A stretch of DNA of 64,000 bases from Candidatus Melainabacteria bacterium (GTDB taxonomy: Bacteria > Cyanobacteriota > Vampirovibrionia > Obscuribacterales > Obscuribacteraceae): the NCBI GenBank assembly GCA_003963305.1, contig RXJR01000028.1:288216-352215 (forward strand). Direction: 5' to 3'. The notes beneath the pieces are model-generated. The model saw only the letters and a program-made list of their open reading frames with translations. It was not told the origin of the DNA and ran no database searches. Each line of letters begins with the position of its first letter. The stretch's first letter is position 1. The position numbers and the translations under genes were made by a program. Shown here one piece after another: positions 42,765 to 51,045 of the stretch.

Positions 42765-43849
42765 TTCGCCTCCTGTTCTTTTTCACCGAACTTGAACATG
42801 CAGCCACAGCCACCCAGATCTTCGGTCACATCGACCAGGGCGCGTTGAATGCGAGGGTCGAGTATGGAATGACCCGCACCAGGCACCTTGATCAACTTGG
42901 CTTCGGGCCAGGCTTTCGCCAGTTCCATGACGTGAGCGATCGGGCTGACCTTGTCGTTCTCGCCATGCACGATCACACAGGGAATCCTGTGAGCACGTAT
43001 GACATTCAGGCCCCGAGCCATTTCTTCGGGCTTCATGAAACCGCCATTGAGGAAATAGTAGCTGGCGATTTTTGCTACAACACTTGCCTGCTCGTAAGCC
43101 GGACCCTCAGCAGAGCGCCTGGCGTCACCACAAACGGTGTTCTCCCAATCGGTCCAGGCTCGCACTGCCTGCTTTTGCTCATCCTCTGTTCCCGCCGTGA
43201 TCAGGTGGTGATAGATTTTGAGCAAAGTGGTGTCGCAAGCAGGGCGGTGGAACCACTGTCCTGGTGACGTGGGCTGATGCCCTCGCAAGCGCTGAACCAA
43301 CCAATCAAGGTTGTTTTTCGGCACGGTTTGCCTCGCGCTGGCGAAGTTTTCCCAGGCCTCCGGAAAGTGCTCGCTTGCCCCATAGCGGAACAACCAGTCA
43401 ATTTCCCTGGGGCTGAACGAAATCACACCGGACATGACGATTTCTGACACGCTCTCGGGGTATTTTTGAGCATGAGCGCGTGCCACAAAGGTGCCGGAGC
43501 CGACCGCAAACTCCATCCACTTGTCGACACCGAGTAAGATTCGAATCGATTCGAGATCTTCCACGATATCGCCTGTGGTGTTGTAGTCGATCGAACCACG
43601 CGGCGTGCTCTGACCGGCGCCGCGCTGATCGATCAAGATGATGCGGTATTTGCGTGGATTGAAGAAGCTCCAGATGCTGTGATCTATGCCTCTCCCCGGA
43701 CCACCGTGCAGAAAAACCACCGGTTTTCCTGAGTTATTGCCCACTACTTTGTAGTGGATACGATGTCCTCTTGAAACGGGATGCATCCCCTCCAAAAGGA
43801 CACGCGCAGGTTCCCTGTACAGGGGACCTGAGTGGAGGAAACCCAACAT
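42761..43849 (-). CDS. Proline-iminopeptidase-like alpha/beta hydrolase (S33)
   Basis: 362 residues from ATG 43847-43849 with GGAG seven bases upstream; the frame also opens at 43873. PVVFLHGGPGRGIDHSIW is the oxyanion region and matches proline iminopeptidases, as do ILIDQRGAGQSTP and VEDLESIRI. The nucleophile elbow reads EFAVGSGTFVA (G-x-G-x-F in place of GGSWGS), so Ser is present but the flanking residues differ. HGENDKVSP holds the Asp and GAGHSILD the His. Likely removes N-terminal Pro from peptides. Translationally coupled to the Nudix gene. A CACC-N6-GGTG site lies inside (43126). Confidence 0.85.
   Translation of the reverse strand: MLGFLHSGPLYREPARVLLEGMHPVSRGHRIHYKVVGNNSGKPVVFLHGGPGRGIDHSIWSFFNPRKYRIILIDQRGAGQSTPRGSIDYNTTGDIVEDLESIRILLGVDKWMEFAVGSGTFVARAHAQKYPESVSEIVMSGVISFSPREIDWLFRYGASEHFPEAWENFASARQTVPKNNLDWLVQRLRGHQPTSPGQWFHRPACDTTLLKIYHHLITAGTEDEQKQAVRAWTDWENTVCGDARRSAEGPAYEQASVVAKIASYYFLNGGFMKPEEMARGLNVIRAHRIPCVIVHGENDKVSPIAHVMELAKAWPEAKLIKVPGAGHSILDPRIQRALVDVTEDLGGCGCMFKFGEKEQEAK
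43126..43139. repeat. CACC-N6-GGTG palindrome within S33 gene
   Basis: CACCACAAACGGTG, both half-sites exact, inside the coding region of the proline-iminopeptidase-like gene. Confidence 0.6.
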
Positions 43850-43941
43850 TTCAGCTCTCCCTTGTTGCAGCAATCAGCGATCGCACTTCGTTGATTGCTC
43901 GATTGATTGATTGCCTGGTTGATTGCTGGTCACCAGGTAAG
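43807..43941. repeat. Inverted and direct repeats around the S33 gene start
   Basis: CAGGTTCCCTG-TA-CAGGGGACCTG (43807-43830) forms 11-bp arms with one mismatch just inside the gene. Upstream, AGCAATCA and TGATTGCT form an inverted repeat. TTGATTGC then recurs three times to about 43941. Confidence 0.55.
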
Positions 43942-43961
43942 CCACCAGACACCGAGCCCGA

Positions 43962-45104
43962 CTAGCCGAGCTCGTACATGCCGTGACTGGCGAGCAGCTC
44001 TTTCAGCTTTTTGACTCGCCACTTTTTCAGACCGACCAGTTTCATCCACCAGGTTCTCTTTTGCAGAGCCCTGAATTCAGAAACGATTGCCTGAGCATGC
44101 CTGTACTGTTCGTCAGTGATTTGCTCGCTGTCGAACAACACTTTCGCGGTCGCTTCGTAACCTCTGACCAGAGCACAAAGCTTTTCATACTCGCCCACCC
44201 AGAAGTTGACGGCAGAGAATCCTCTGACATCGGGTGAGATGATGGCGAGTTCTTCCTTATGTCCGGGAGGGCTGGAGGGAATGTAACACTCCCGGCAGAT
44301 CACCCAGTAGAGGAAGTCCTGAACATGGGTCAGCCAGCCCGAGTCTTCTTCGGTGACATTGAAGACGAGGATCTCGTCTCTGCAGCAACCAAACAAGCCC
44401 TTATGCAGGATGGCGTCGATGAGATAAGGTCCCTCCGAAGAGAACACCCCATCGAAGACCAGCATGTCACGCTTCGGAGTGAGCAGGCGCGTCGGAGTAC
44501 AGAACCCCGGTATGCCCATGGTTCCGCGTGCCGCTTCGCCAATCTGGGAGCGTCCCGCAGCGATCATGTCGTCGAGACTGATCAGGAGTTCGAACCCTGA
44601 ATCAGTCTGCTCGTAGATGCCCCGATCGGTGTACAGAATCAGACGCCGCTTATTGAAAAGCGACGTTACCGACGCAGTAGCCAATCCCTTTGGCCAACGG
44701 GGCACGAGCCTGGCGAAATATTCGCCGAGCATCTCAGTCCCGAAGATTCCCGATTCAGGGAAGACGCGCTCGGAAACGCGCCTGCAGGCAGTTGCCCACA
44801 ACCATGCGAACACGCTGGTTTCCCAGTGAAGAAGCGAGATGAATCGCGTCTCCACGGCTCTTGTAGCCAGAACTGATGCTCTGGTGCCGTGCTGCCATGA
44901 GGCGGACGGACCAAAGCTGCCGCTCAGGGCGACGATCGTTTCGAATTCAGTTCCGAACTGTTCACAAGCAAGCAGACCACCACATATGGTGCTAATCACT
45001 CGTGCGCCTCCGCCTGACACGGAGAGAGTCTTGAATTTACCGACTTTGCCTCGTTTCCGTGGCGTCTCCAGGTCAGGATTGGAGGAGGTTGGTACAGTGT
45101 TCAT
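43962..45104 (-). CDS. Patatin-like phospholipase domain protein
   Basis: 380 residues from ATG 45102-45104 after GGAGGAAAGTCA. LSVSGGGARV is the glycine-rich oxyanion motif. IVALSGSFGPSA carries the Ser where patatins have G-x-S-x-G, although the first Gly is Ala. LVFDGVFSSEGPY is the D-G catalytic Asp. No signal peptide; an internal hydrophobic stretch (SVFAWLWATAC) may touch the membrane. Acyl hydrolysis of membrane lipids is inferred. It lies just upstream of the S33 gene. Confidence 0.8.
   Translation of the reverse strand: MNTVPTSSNPDLETPRKRGKVGKFKTLSVSGGGARVISTICGGLLACEQFGTEFETIVALSGSFGPSASWQHGTRASVLATRAVETRFISLLHWETSVFAWLWATACRRVSERVFPESGIFGTEMLGEYFARLVPRWPKGLATASVTSLFNKRRLILYTDRGIYEQTDSGFELLISLDDMIAAGRSQIGEAARGTMGIPGFCTPTRLLTPKRDMLVFDGVFSSEGPYLIDAILHKGLFGCCRDEILVFNVTEEDSGWLTHVQDFLYWVICRECYIPSSPPGHKEELAIISPDVRGFSAVNFWVGEYEKLCALVRGYEATAKVLFDSEQITDEQYRHAQAIVSEFRALQKRTWWMKLVGLKKWRVKKLKELLASHGMYELG
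44978..44991. repeat. CACC-N6-GGTG palindrome within patatin-like gene
   Basis: CACCACATATGGTG, exact half-sites, inside the coding region near its 5' end. Confidence 0.6.
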
Positions 45105-45202
45105 TGACTTTCCTCCATTGTTTGCGATTGTGATAAGCCGAACCAAGCGAATGTGCCGCTCGACTCGACTGGCTCTTTCGCCGCCAGATCACAACGCATA
45201 CG

Positions 45203-46306
45203 TCAGTGATCTTTGGGCGGGTCGCCTGTTTTCTTGCCGTTCACGGGCTCCACAGGCTTTCCATCGTCGATCACCAGTCGCGGTGCGCCTGGCTTCCTCC
45301 ATCGGACCTTTCTGGCTCCTGGGGGACGAGGCTTCTCGTTGACGATCAGCGATAGACGAGGAACAGCACCGTCACCGTCACCACCGTCACCGTCACCACT
45401 CTCGCCACTTCCAGCCGCTCCAGTGCCAGAGCCATGCGGATGTTTTCCACGTCCGCCGACGCCGAGCCAGATCTGCAAGAAGCCGTCGACTGCGAACTCG
45501 AACGTTTCCGCATCACTGCCTGCGGTGTCGCGATGCGCCGCGTCCAGCTCGATCAAAGTGGTACGATCGGGCGCTGCCGACTGCAATAACCGAGCATGAT
45601 CGAATGAGATTAGCTCGTCGCGCACGCCATGCAGCAGCAGAGTCGCTCCTTTGAACTGCCGCAGATTTTCGAGATTGTTGAGGCGAGTGTGGGCTGGGAA
45701 CATCCACTCGGGATAGATGCGCATGATTGGCATCTGCTCCTTAGCCATGCGCACCATCGACTCGAACGCAGCCGAGATGATGAGAGCTCTTGACTTGGCC
45801 CAGACAGCTTCAGCAGTTGCGGCAGCGGCACCGAGACTGTCACCGCAAGGGATGATCTGGTCATTCGCGTAACCCAGAGTGTCCACCAGGTATCGATGAG
45901 TCAGTATCCCGCAATTCCCGAACGAAAGGAAATCGGCTTCACCGCCGCTTTTTCCGAACCCGGGTGGCTCGCACACAAAGACCGAGCCGAACTTGCTGTA
46001 CATGCGCACAAACGAAGTGCAGCTCGCCAGGGTGTTGTTGCGCCCCATGTGGAAGTTGAAAACCAGTTTTGAACGCGGATGCTTGAATAAGCACGCATTC
46101 AACTGCCTTCCATTGCTCCAGATAGGACAGTCACAAAGCTCGAAGCCTTGTTTTTGGACGAGGAACCTGCAGAGTCTGGTGAACTCTGCTTGCGATCCCC
46201 GAGATTTTTCATCGAAGACGAAGACCCGCTTCTGCAGGACCTTCCAGAGCACCCTGGGTGAGAGAATCACCCAGAGTGCAAGACCAACAAGCACAGCGTT
46301 CACCAT
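45203..46306 (-). CDS. Membrane-anchored alpha/beta hydrolase with Gly/Asp-rich tail
   Basis: 367 residues. One N-terminal hydrophobic segment (AVLVGLALWVILSPRVLW). The hydrolase core has VFVCEPPGFGKSGG and the nucleophile elbow PCGDSLGAAAATAEA (G-D-S-L-G). LLLHGVRDELISF holds the Asp region and AAHRDTAG the His. The last 90 residues contain a Gly/Asp/Ser-rich linker (GSGESGDGDGGDGDG) and a basic Pro/Lys-rich end. The tail is low in complexity and its coding DNA is repetitive (GTCACC repeats near 45377). Substrate unknown. Confidence 0.82.
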   Translation of the reverse strand: MVNAVLVGLALWVILSPRVLWKVLQKRVFVFDEKSRGSQAEFTRLCRFLVQKQGFELCDCPIWSNGRQLNACLFKHPRSKLVFNFHMGRNNTLASCTSFVRMYSKFGSVFVCEPPGFGKSGGEADFLSFGNCGILTHRYLVDTLGYANDQIIPCGDSLGAAAATAEAVWAKSRALIISAAFESMVRMAKEQMPIMRIYPEWMFPAHTRLNNLENLRQFKGATLLLHGVRDELISFDHARLLQSAAPDRTTLIELDAAHRDTAGSDAETFEFAVDGFLQIWLGVGGRGKHPHGSGTGAAGSGESGDGDGGDGDGAVPRLSLIVNEKPRPPGARKVRWRKPGAPRLVIDDGKPVEPVNGKKTGDPPKDH

Positions 46307-46347
46307 GTCTGTTCATCCGCTGTTTGAGTGAAGGAATCAGCGATTGA

Positions 46348-46704
46348 TCAAAGGCGAATCGCGATGTGCGGCTGCCAGTTGACGAACTCGATGATGAGAT
46401 TGTCGCCGTGACCTTTCTGGACGCAGTTGAGCGCGACCATGCGAGCGGTGCCGGTGACAAAAGGATTGGCTTCATCCGCCACCGCCTGCGCCACAGTCCT
46501 GGTATTCCCGAGTTCATCGACGAACTTCTGGACGGTGCCGAAGGCGGCTTCAGGCTCGATATTGATCTCGCCAACAGGACACTCGTAGACGAGCGCGTTT
46601 TTCTTGAACTTGCGAGCCACCTCGAGCTTGGCGGCAAGGGCATTGCACGCTTTCTCGACGAGAAGCGACTGCGCCATGTCCAGATTCCATTCTTGCTTCG
46701 ACAT
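46348..46704 (-). CDS. Hypothetical protein
   Basis: 118 residues from ATG 46702-46704 after GGAGTCGATA; an upstream extension has no site. The first half is helical (MAQSLLVEKACNALAAKLEV) with a Lys-rich stretch, the second half beta-rich. No motif recognised. It precedes the alpha/beta hydrolase by 41 bp. Confidence 0.68.
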   Translation of the reverse strand: MSKQEWNLDMAQSLLVEKACNALAAKLEVARKFKKNALVYECPVGEINIEPEAAFGTVQKFVDELGNTRTVAQAVADEANPFVTGTARMVALNCVQKGHGDNLIIEFVNWQPHIAIRL

Positions 46705-46735
46705 TATCGACTCCATTTGTTTGCGACTTGGGATA

Positions 46736-46749
46736 CACCGCTTGCGGTG
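46736..46749. repeat. CACC-N6-GGTG palindrome
   Basis: CACCGCTTGCGGTG, exact half-sites, about 30 bp upstream of the 118-residue gene. Its position fits either an operator or a 5' hairpin. Confidence 0.7.
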
Positions 46750-46773
46750 GCGAGCGGCAAGTAGGCAACACAG

Positions 46774-46832
46774 TTCAGCCGTGATACCAGAGCAGTCAGG
46801 GAGATCCCAATGCACCAATCATCACGGCTGAA
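46774..46832 (-). other. Inverted repeat after the HAD-like gene
   Basis: TTCAGCCGTGAT (46774-46785) and ATCACGGCTGAA (46821-46832), 12 perfect pairs with a 35-nt loop, 14 bp after the HAD-like stop codon. Confidence 0.65.
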
Positions 46833-46846
46833 TTAAACGCGTTGGA

Positions 46847-47464
46847 TCACGTCCGCGTTCTCAGCTCCTGCAACATGTCGCGGACGCCGAACGGCGAAAA
46901 CACACGCGCATCGATGCCGAGAGAACGAGCACATCCCACGCTTTCGATCGATGAGTCGATCATAACCATGTCAGAAAACGCCAGATCCTCGCACAACTCC
47001 TTGCTCAGGTCGTGTCGCAAAACCTCATAGTAAGCAGTGCGCGACTTGATTCGACCAGGACCGCTCATGAACATTCCACGGCAGCCGCTCCATTTGTGAA
47101 GTCGGTGAGCACGCAGCCAGGCGAAATCGACTTCATTGCCGTCGCTGCTCCAGACATAAGGCGGCATGCCGAATGCACAGAGCTCGCCCTGAAAGTCATG
47201 CCGCACTTCATATGTGGAAGTCCACAGACTAATCATTTCCAACATAGTGATGGGCGTGCGAAGCCGCTCATTGAGCGCATCCAGAAACTGGTCACGCGTA
47301 ATCAACCCTTTGGCGAAATCAGCCCGACCAGCCTGCTCGAAGATGATGCGCATGCGCTCAAGCCCGGTTCTCGTCTCGCGAGAGAAGTTCTCCTCGCCTT
47401 CGGCGATGTTGTAGTCGACGCCGATTCCGAAGACATCGACGATCAGAATTTTCGGTTTGGACAT
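46847..47464 (-). CDS. Degenerate HAD-superfamily protein
   Basis: 205 residues; AAGGAGAAGAAC precedes the ATG. KILIVDVFGIGVDY begins as a HAD motif 1, but the second Asp of D-x-D is Phe. The C-terminal DMVMIDSSIESVGCARSLG resembles motif 4 and the following nucleotide-binding-like turn (fiDDs-xNv-xA-x-lGi) with the second Asp changed to Ser. The helical cap lies between. Loss of both key positions suggests a non-catalytic or repurposed member. Neighbours are hypothetical. Confidence 0.65.
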   Translation of the reverse strand: MSKPKILIVDVFGIGVDYNIAEGEENFSRETRTGLERMRIIFEQAGRADFAKGLITRDQFLDALNERLRTPITMLEMISLWTSTYEVRHDFQGELCAFGMPPYVWSSDGNEVDFAWLRAHRLHKWSGCRGMFMSGPGRIKSRTAYYEVLRHDLSKELCEDLAFSDMVMIDSSIESVGCARSLGIDARVFSPFGVRDMLQELRTRT

Positions 47465-47497
47465 GTTCTTCTCCTTGTCCGGAAGATGTTCAGATTC

Positions 47498-47532
47498 CGC
47501 GCCGCCAGATAAATCACTCTAACGGCGGCGCG
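47498..47532 (-). other. Stem-loop after the EEP-like gene
   Basis: CGCGCCGCC (47498-47506) and GGCGGCGCG (47524-47532), nine perfect GC-rich pairs, between the EEP-like stop and the HAD-like start. Confidence 0.6.
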
Positions 47533-47585
47533 AAGTCTTGCTTGTCATTGAGCAGCCGGTGGTTACGATTTAGCCACGTCTGGTA

Positions 47586-48731
47586 TCACTGCGTGATCAG
47601 CGCGCCGTGATCGGTGAGGGCTCGACCGAGAGCCGGGTCTTCATACCAGTTGAGCTGCGCGAGTATGAGCAGCTCATGACCGAGTGCACGAGCCCACATA
47701 CCATCGAGTCGCGAGCCCATCGTCTGGGTGCCGCGATGGTCGTCGGGACCGACAAGAAGCAGACCCGACTCGACGAGCGGCGCCGTTTCCCAATCGCCCT
47801 GCTTCGTCGCCAACTTGGAGTTGCTGTCCATGCCGAGCGCGCCCGGGCCCTTGTTTTTCAGACCATCGGCAGCGAGCTGGTTCTGCAGGCGCCGAACCTT
47901 GCCGCTCGCCTCTTCGCCGCCCCGCATCGACTTCTGATGACCCGCGGCCGCCCAGAATTCCTCGACGAGAGCATCGGGAGACTTGTCCTCGAAATGGACC
48001 CCGACCACCGGACGAAGATCGGCCACACCACTCACTTCACCGACTTCATCGAGCGAAAACGTATCGAGCGCGTCCAGCCGATTCGGGTCCCACATCACGG
48101 CGACAGCCTGGCCGCGATTGTTCTCCACCGACACGAAATACTTGTACCCGGTGCGTTCGGCGATCTTCTTCAGTCCCTCCTCGGTGACCTCGGCCAGACT
48201 CCAGACATGCGCAAGCGGAATGATTTCCGCGATTGCGTCGATGAACCAGGCAGCCTTTTCGCCCGTGAGAAATTCGAAGTTGTGCACGGCGCGCACGAGC
48301 GGACCGTCCATGCCGACCGGCTTGAGACCGGAAGCGGCGATCGCCTTTTTGATGAGGCTGTGGACGATCTGGGGGTTCATCAGGGTGCGATTGAACCCGC
48401 CGCCGCCGCCCTTCTTCTTGCCCTTGCGTTTGTCGTGACGGCGCCCGCGATACTGCTTGATGCCGATGCCGATGCCCAAATCGCTCAGATCGAAGCCCTC
48501 GGGCAGATCGCCGATGAGAGCGTGCTTCTCCCAGCCGAGATTGCCAAGCATGCTCCGTTTGGCCACAAAACCGTTGGCGCCGTGACCGACCAGAGCCTGA
48601 GGCATGCCGAACAGCGTCTCGAAATCGACATCCGGATAGCGGGGCATCGCCGCCACTTCGAGGTTGTACGCATCGTTGGCGCGATTGAGGGCGGCGATCT
48701 CACGACGAGTGAGAGTGAGTTTCCGTGACAT
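47586..48731 (-). CDS. Endonuclease/exonuclease/phosphatase (EEP)-fold protein
   Basis: 381 residues. The domain begins after a basic Gly/Lys-rich linker (RKGKKKGGGGGF near 125). AVHNFEF matches the N-x-x metal start. WSLAEVTEEGLKKIAERTGY corresponds to the Q-E metal-Glu strand of the EEP family. QAVAVMWDPNRL, LGMDSNSK (family GDFN) and LTDHGALI (family SDHxPV) follow in order. The N-terminal 120 residues are unique. Substrate could be nucleic acid or a phosphoester; the basic linker favours nucleic acid. Confidence 0.75.
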   Translation of the reverse strand: MSRKLTLTRREIAALNRANDAYNLEVAAMPRYPDVDFETLFGMPQALVGHGANGFVAKRSMLGNLGWEKHALIGDLPEGFDLSDLGIGIGIKQYRGRRHDKRKGKKKGGGGGFNRTLMNPQIVHSLIKKAIAASGLKPVGMDGPLVRAVHNFEFLTGEKAAWFIDAIAEIIPLAHVWSLAEVTEEGLKKIAERTGYKYFVSVENNRGQAVAVMWDPNRLDALDTFSLDEVGEVSGVADLRPVVGVHFEDKSPDALVEEFWAAAGHQKSMRGGEEASGKVRRLQNQLAADGLKNKGPGALGMDSNSKLATKQGDWETAPLVESGLLLVGPDDHRGTQTMGSRLDGMWARALGHELLILAQLNWYEDPALGRALTDHGALITQ

Positions 48732-48756
48732 TTGAATCTTCTTTCGCTAGAGGAAA

Positions 48757-48779
48757 TCAGCCGCATGTTTGCGGGCTGA
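48757..48779 (-). other. Stem-loop before the EEP-like gene
   Basis: TCAGCCGCA and TGCGGGCTGA with a one-base bulge. A second, larger inverted repeat GCGCGTC/GACGCGC with inner TGCAT/ATGCA surrounds 48787-48845. The 147-bp spacer has no ORF. Confidence 0.5.
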
Positions 48780-48878
48780 CTGTGACTGCGCGCGTCAGCA
48801 GTGCATTGCATCTACAAAATGCGTATGCATGATTGCCGACGCGCACGATTTCATACTCAGATGGACCAGACGCCCTGG

Positions 48879-49493
48879 TTAGAGAGGCTGATCCTCGCCC
48901 GTTTCGAAGATCTTCTTCGAACCCGAGCTCATAATGACCGTGCTCATCCTCTGGAGGGCTTCCTCGCCGGTGAACGTGGTGGCGCCGATTTTGATCTCCA
49001 GCGACTTGCTCGGGAAGCCGAAGAGCTTCACGAAGAACGGGTGGAAGAGACCGCCCGTGGTGCGCCAGGTGTTGTATTTCTTAATTTCGAGGGCGAGATG
49101 AGTCTGATTGGTGGCGAACTTCTTGCGCATTTCCACCACATAGTCGGCAATTTTGTCATAGATGCCGAGCTGCGCCAGATCGGGATAAGCTTCTTTGACC
49201 GCCGAAATGAAGGCATTACGGTCCAGAGCACCGCCGGCGCCCGCGAACTTGCGTTCCTCGATGCCGGCGCGCAGCAGAGCCTCAAGCCCTTTGCGCTTGT
49301 CGTCGCCGATCTTGAGCCCGTCAAGAACGGTCGAACGGCCCTGGTCGTATTCAGACATGGACTCCTTGTTGTAAGCGGTCAGTCCGAGTTCGAATTCGCG
49401 ACCCTCATTGCGAGTCTGTTTGTATTCGCCTGCGACCCAGACGGAAGTGACAAAGACAAGAACAGTGAGAGCGAGAGCGACGACACGGGTCAT
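48879..49493 (-). CDS. LemA-like membrane-anchored protein, paralogue of the gene at 51977
   Basis: 204 residues from ATG 49491-49493 after AAGGAAAATGTC. One N-terminal membrane segment (VVALALTVLVFVTSVWVAG). Then STVLDGLKIGDDKRKGLEALL, similar in pattern to the LemA R-R-x-DLIPNLVETVK helix. KKYNTWRTTGGLFHPFFV and FGFPSK are like the LemA YN-x-FP-GMFGF segment. It shares this layout and WRTTGGLF, GFPSK-LEI-IG and DRN-FIS with the protein at 51977. LemA function is unknown; it is common near TPM-domain proteins, as here. Confidence 0.6.
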   Translation of the reverse strand: MTRVVALALTVLVFVTSVWVAGEYKQTRNEGREFELGLTAYNKESMSEYDQGRSTVLDGLKIGDDKRKGLEALLRAGIEERKFAGAGGALDRNAFISAVKEAYPDLAQLGIYDKIADYVVEMRKKFATNQTHLALEIKKYNTWRTTGGLFHPFFVKLFGFPSKSLEIKIGATTFTGEEALQRMSTVIMSSGSKKIFETGEDQPL

Positions 49494-49530
49494 GACATTT
49501 TCCTTCGATGCTAGATTGACGATTTGAACC

Positions 49531-49560
49531 GAGCGCAGCAATGAGTTGCAAGCCGCGCTC
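49531..49560 (-). other. Stem-loop after the Cys-rich membrane protein gene
   Basis: GAGCGC and GCGCTC outer arms, GCAA and TTGC inner arms around TGAG. About 20 bp after the stop of the 464-residue gene. Confidence 0.5.
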
Positions 49561-49582
49561 AGGTATTTGTCATAACTCTCAG

Positions 49583-50977
49583 TTAGCGCCACTTGTGATA
49601 AGTGGGCGGGCCTATGTAAGCAGCAATTCCCCACGCCAGAAGCGACGTGAAGAAAATGATCACGTAGAGCCAACGAAGCTGCTCTTGTGTCGGCTTGATC
49701 TCATGATGCAGATACTGATAGTCACGCATGTGGATACGCGTGAAACCATCGGCACCGAAGAGCACCTGCTCGAGGACACCCTTCGTGTGTTCAACGCGCA
49801 CCGACAATTTGTCCGCATCACTCGCATCACTCGAAACCTCAGCATTCGGGTTGCCGAAGACCGCCGAGGGTGTCAGAGGTTGACCCTGCAAACGATCGCG
49901 CAGAGTCAGGGTGAACAACTCGTTACCCGTCGGCATGCCCGTCGCCGCGCGCGCCCAGGAGATGCTCTTCTTGTCTACTGTTGCCAGCACAACAACAATC
50001 GCATTCTTAGACAATGCGTTCTTCGCAAACGCATCACTTTGCCAGTAGGCTGTCAGAGCGCCGATATAGTCATCGGCATCGGCAACAGGCACCGCCCCAC
50101 CGTCGACGATGACGAGATGCAAGTCTCCCTGGCGTTCAAGACCGAGAGCGCCGTTGAACTGATTCGAGGCGGTGAGCCACTCGTCTGCGGGCAATGATTT
50201 GACGCCAGCGAAGTAGACGCGTTCACCAGTGTAGTCGTCACGCACCTCCGTGTGAAAGTCAGGCAACAGGTTCGCCGCCTTGTAGAACTCTATCTTGTCG
50301 GAGTATTTGTGCAATATCGACAGATTGGCGGCAAGCACGTAATTCGGATATTCGTGCCTGAACGTCACACCACCGGGGCGATGACTCGCCAATCTTTCGT
50401 TAGCTGCACTCCAGTTCGTCGGCACGCCAGACTGCACCGATCCGGGCAGCGCGGGCACCCACCGGTCACCCCAGCCCCGCCAGCGGTGCTGCTCGGGATC
50501 AGTGGGGAACCAGCGATCACCCATCGTCACACTGTCACCAGTGCTGGTGTCCACAGAGAATGTCCACTCCTCGGTGGTGTAGGGGCAAGAGTGATAACGC
50601 CTGACCATGCGCGTGCATGTTCTGGAAACTCGCTGTCCCCTCGAATTCGTGTATGAACAGTCGTAGAATTCGGGAACGTAATACGGATGACAGTCATAAG
50701 TGTGGGTGCACCGACCATCTTCCGAGCATGTCACTCTCTGCCAGTTGGCGCGCACTTCAAAGCCACTCCAGTTTTCGCTGTAAGTGACCAGATTTTGCAC
50801 GGCGAAGTAGTCGAAGATCTTGATGATGCCGAACAATCCGATGACGAGGAAGAACGCCATGCCAAAGCCGAACTCCTTCCACGTCACTTCACACTCAGAC
50901 TTCATCACCTTGAGAAGGTAGTGCATCGATACGCCCGTCAGGGCGACAATCAACGCTCCCCAGATCCATTCGATCAT
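49583..50977 (-). CDS. Cys-rich membrane protein with TPM-like domain
   Basis: 464 residues. Two N-terminal membrane segments (GALIVALTGVSMHYLL; GFGMAFFLVIGLFGIIKIF) and one at the C-terminus (WLYVIIFFTSLLAWGIAAY). Between them is a Cys/Tyr-rich region (about 85-140, six Cys) and then an alpha/beta domain with LHLVIVDGG and NAIVVVLATVDKKSISWARA. The latter recalls the TPM/YgcG fold (LlvtgDRk-RI-vG) but the key residues are weak. Position between LemA-like proteins supports the TPM idea. Function unknown. Confidence 0.65.
   Translation of the reverse strand: MIEWIWGALIVALTGVSMHYLLKVMKSECEVTWKEFGFGMAFFLVIGLFGIIKIFDYFAVQNLVTYSENWSGFEVRANWQRVTCSEDGRCTHTYDCHPYYVPEFYDCSYTNSRGQRVSRTCTRMVRRYHSCPYTTEEWTFSVDTSTGDSVTMGDRWFPTDPEQHRWRGWGDRWVPALPGSVQSGVPTNWSAANERLASHRPGGVTFRHEYPNYVLAANLSILHKYSDKIEFYKAANLLPDFHTEVRDDYTGERVYFAGVKSLPADEWLTASNQFNGALGLERQGDLHLVIVDGGAVPVADADDYIGALTAYWQSDAFAKNALSKNAIVVVLATVDKKSISWARAATGMPTGNELFTLTLRDRLQGQPLTPSAVFGNPNAEVSSDASDADKLSVRVEHTKGVLEQVLFGADGFTRIHMRDYQYLHHEIKPTQEQLRWLYVIIFFTSLLAWGIAAYIGPPTYHKWR
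50536..50549. repeat. CACCAG-TG-CTGGTG palindrome in coding sequence
   Basis: Exact CACC and GGTG half-sites with six-base mirror arms, within the Cys-rich membrane protein gene. The inner bases differ from the majority of the family. Confidence 0.4.
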
Positions 50978-51045
50978 GTTGTGTCTTCCCTTTGTAGATT
51001 GGAAGGCTAGTTGATTACTCTGTTAACGGTTCAACTTCACAGCGC

